Shown here piece by piece: positions 63,670 through 64,000 of a stretch of 64,000 bases of DNA. Position 1 is the stretch's first letter, and the number at the start of each line of letters is the position of its first letter. The notes under the pieces are model-generated. The model had not been told where the DNA came from and did no database searches. It saw only the letters and a program-made list of their open reading frames with translations. The DNA comes from Pseudomonadota bacterium. Lineage in GTDB: Bacteria > Bdellovibrionota_C > UBA2361 > SZUA-149 > DAOLCO01. A program made the position numbers and the translations under genes. Where the stretch lies: the NCBI GenBank assembly GCA_027487795.1, contig JAIYCX010000031.1:124001-188000 (forward strand), given 5' to 3'.

Positions 63670-64000
63670 TACAGCAAATTCACCCAAAATACGCTCTAAG
63701 TTTACAACCAAAAAGCCTGAGAAAGTAGCGGATTTATTAGGTCATATCCTAAAAAGAAATGACATAATAAAAAAAGCAAAAAACTATGATTTTTTTGATA
63801 AGTGGCTAGAACTGGTTGGCGAAACTTACTTCAAGGTATCAAAACCAGAAAAATTATATAAGGGAATTTTAAGTGTTAGAGTTATTGACTCTAGCTTCGC
63901 TCAAGAACTAAGTATGATAGAAAATAAAATTATAGAAAACTTGGCAAATATGGGCTTCGGTGGGGCTGTTAATAAAATAAAAATTATAGTTGGAAGTCCA
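63650..64000 (+). CDS. dciA: DciA-like (DUF721) protein, partial
   Basis: The frame opens at ATG 63650 and runs to the right edge (117 codons, no stop). After a basic disordered N-terminus (SPKIRSKFTTKKPEKV), the DUF721/DciA core appears: VADLLGHILKRNDIIKKA, KWLELVGETYFKVSKPEKLYKG and ILSVRVIDSSFAQELSMIENKII. DciA helps load replicative helicase DnaB in bacteria lacking DnaC. Its start overlaps the end of ftsB by 20 bases, so the two are likely expressed together. Confidence 0.8.
   Translation, partial: MTKNQTNTANSPKIRSKFTTKKPEKVADLLGHILKRNDIIKKAKNYDFFDKWLELVGETYFKVSKPEKLYKGILSVRVIDSSFAQELSMIENKIIENLANMGFGGAVNKIKIIVGSP

Noticed and set aside
1..64000. CRISPR array, rRNA operon, transposase or prophage structural genes
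   Set aside because: No evenly spaced direct repeats, no rRNA-like conserved blocks and no recognisable transposase or phage protein were seen on either strand.

Overview
The window is AT-rich (roughly one third G+C by eye), gene-dense chromosomal DNA from a Gram-negative bacterium. Supporting this are a lipid A-type acyltransferase, several lipoproteins with clear lipoboxes, a lytic transglycosylase, prepilin-like proteins, FtsB and DciA. Housekeeping genes (transketolase, cysS, dapB, hisS, rppH, topoisomerase genes, nadA, fumC, tmk, eno) make it a core chromosome segment. Protein similarity looks proteobacterial or 'deltaproteobacterial grade', but I cannot name the lineage from sequence alone.

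Layout. Positions 1-6314 are the accessory-looking end: a giant unrecognised protein of at least 1210 residues on the minus strand running off the left edge, a divergent 594-residue unrecognised protein, and two small membrane or secreted proteins. Positions 6360-9103 hold transketolase and a methyltransferase. Positions 9303-15901 are plus-strand genes, including a tight run LOG - cysS - epimerase - lytic transglycosylase - HPt protein - acyltransferase. Positions 15909-18843 (minus) hold a secreted protein, a SEC-C protein, dapB and PIN-PhoH. Positions 18954-22157 hold hisS, rppH and an M20 peptidase. Positions 22160-28386 (minus) hold a sulfatase-fold membrane enzyme and the parC-parE pair. 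A SulP transporter overlapping a beta-carbonic anhydrase (28565-30756) suggests coupled bicarbonate handling.

Positions 30757-34153 are a small variable zone: a 159-bp palindromic element with a shortened copy about 1.1 kb away, an inositol-monophosphatase-like gene, a YhcG/DUF1016 nuclease, RadC, and tRNA-Leu(UAA) whose 3' end is repeated 103 bp away, as at an integration site. Positions 34190-37992 hold a GT39 glycosyltransferase, PgpA, a zinc aminopeptidase lipoprotein and a Kazal-like lipoprotein. A complex inverted-repeat leader (37993-38278) precedes an RNB exoribonuclease, followed by an AddB/AddA-like nuclease-helicase pair.

Positions 46305-57566 hold a new 46-residue ORF, a DUF3108 protein, an acyltransferase, a glycine-zipper lipoprotein, a conserved unknown protein with nadA and a cysteine desulfurase, a GNAT enzyme, a PRTase, fumC and an HDOD protein. 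Positions 57605-60359 carry four consecutive overlapping or abutting prepilin-like genes followed by a CheY-like receiver; this is the best candidate for an undescribed system. The window ends with tmk, a flippase-like membrane protein, enolase, ftsB and a partial dciA.

No rRNA, CRISPR array, transposase or prophage structural gene was seen. No intergenic stretch exceeds 300 bases.
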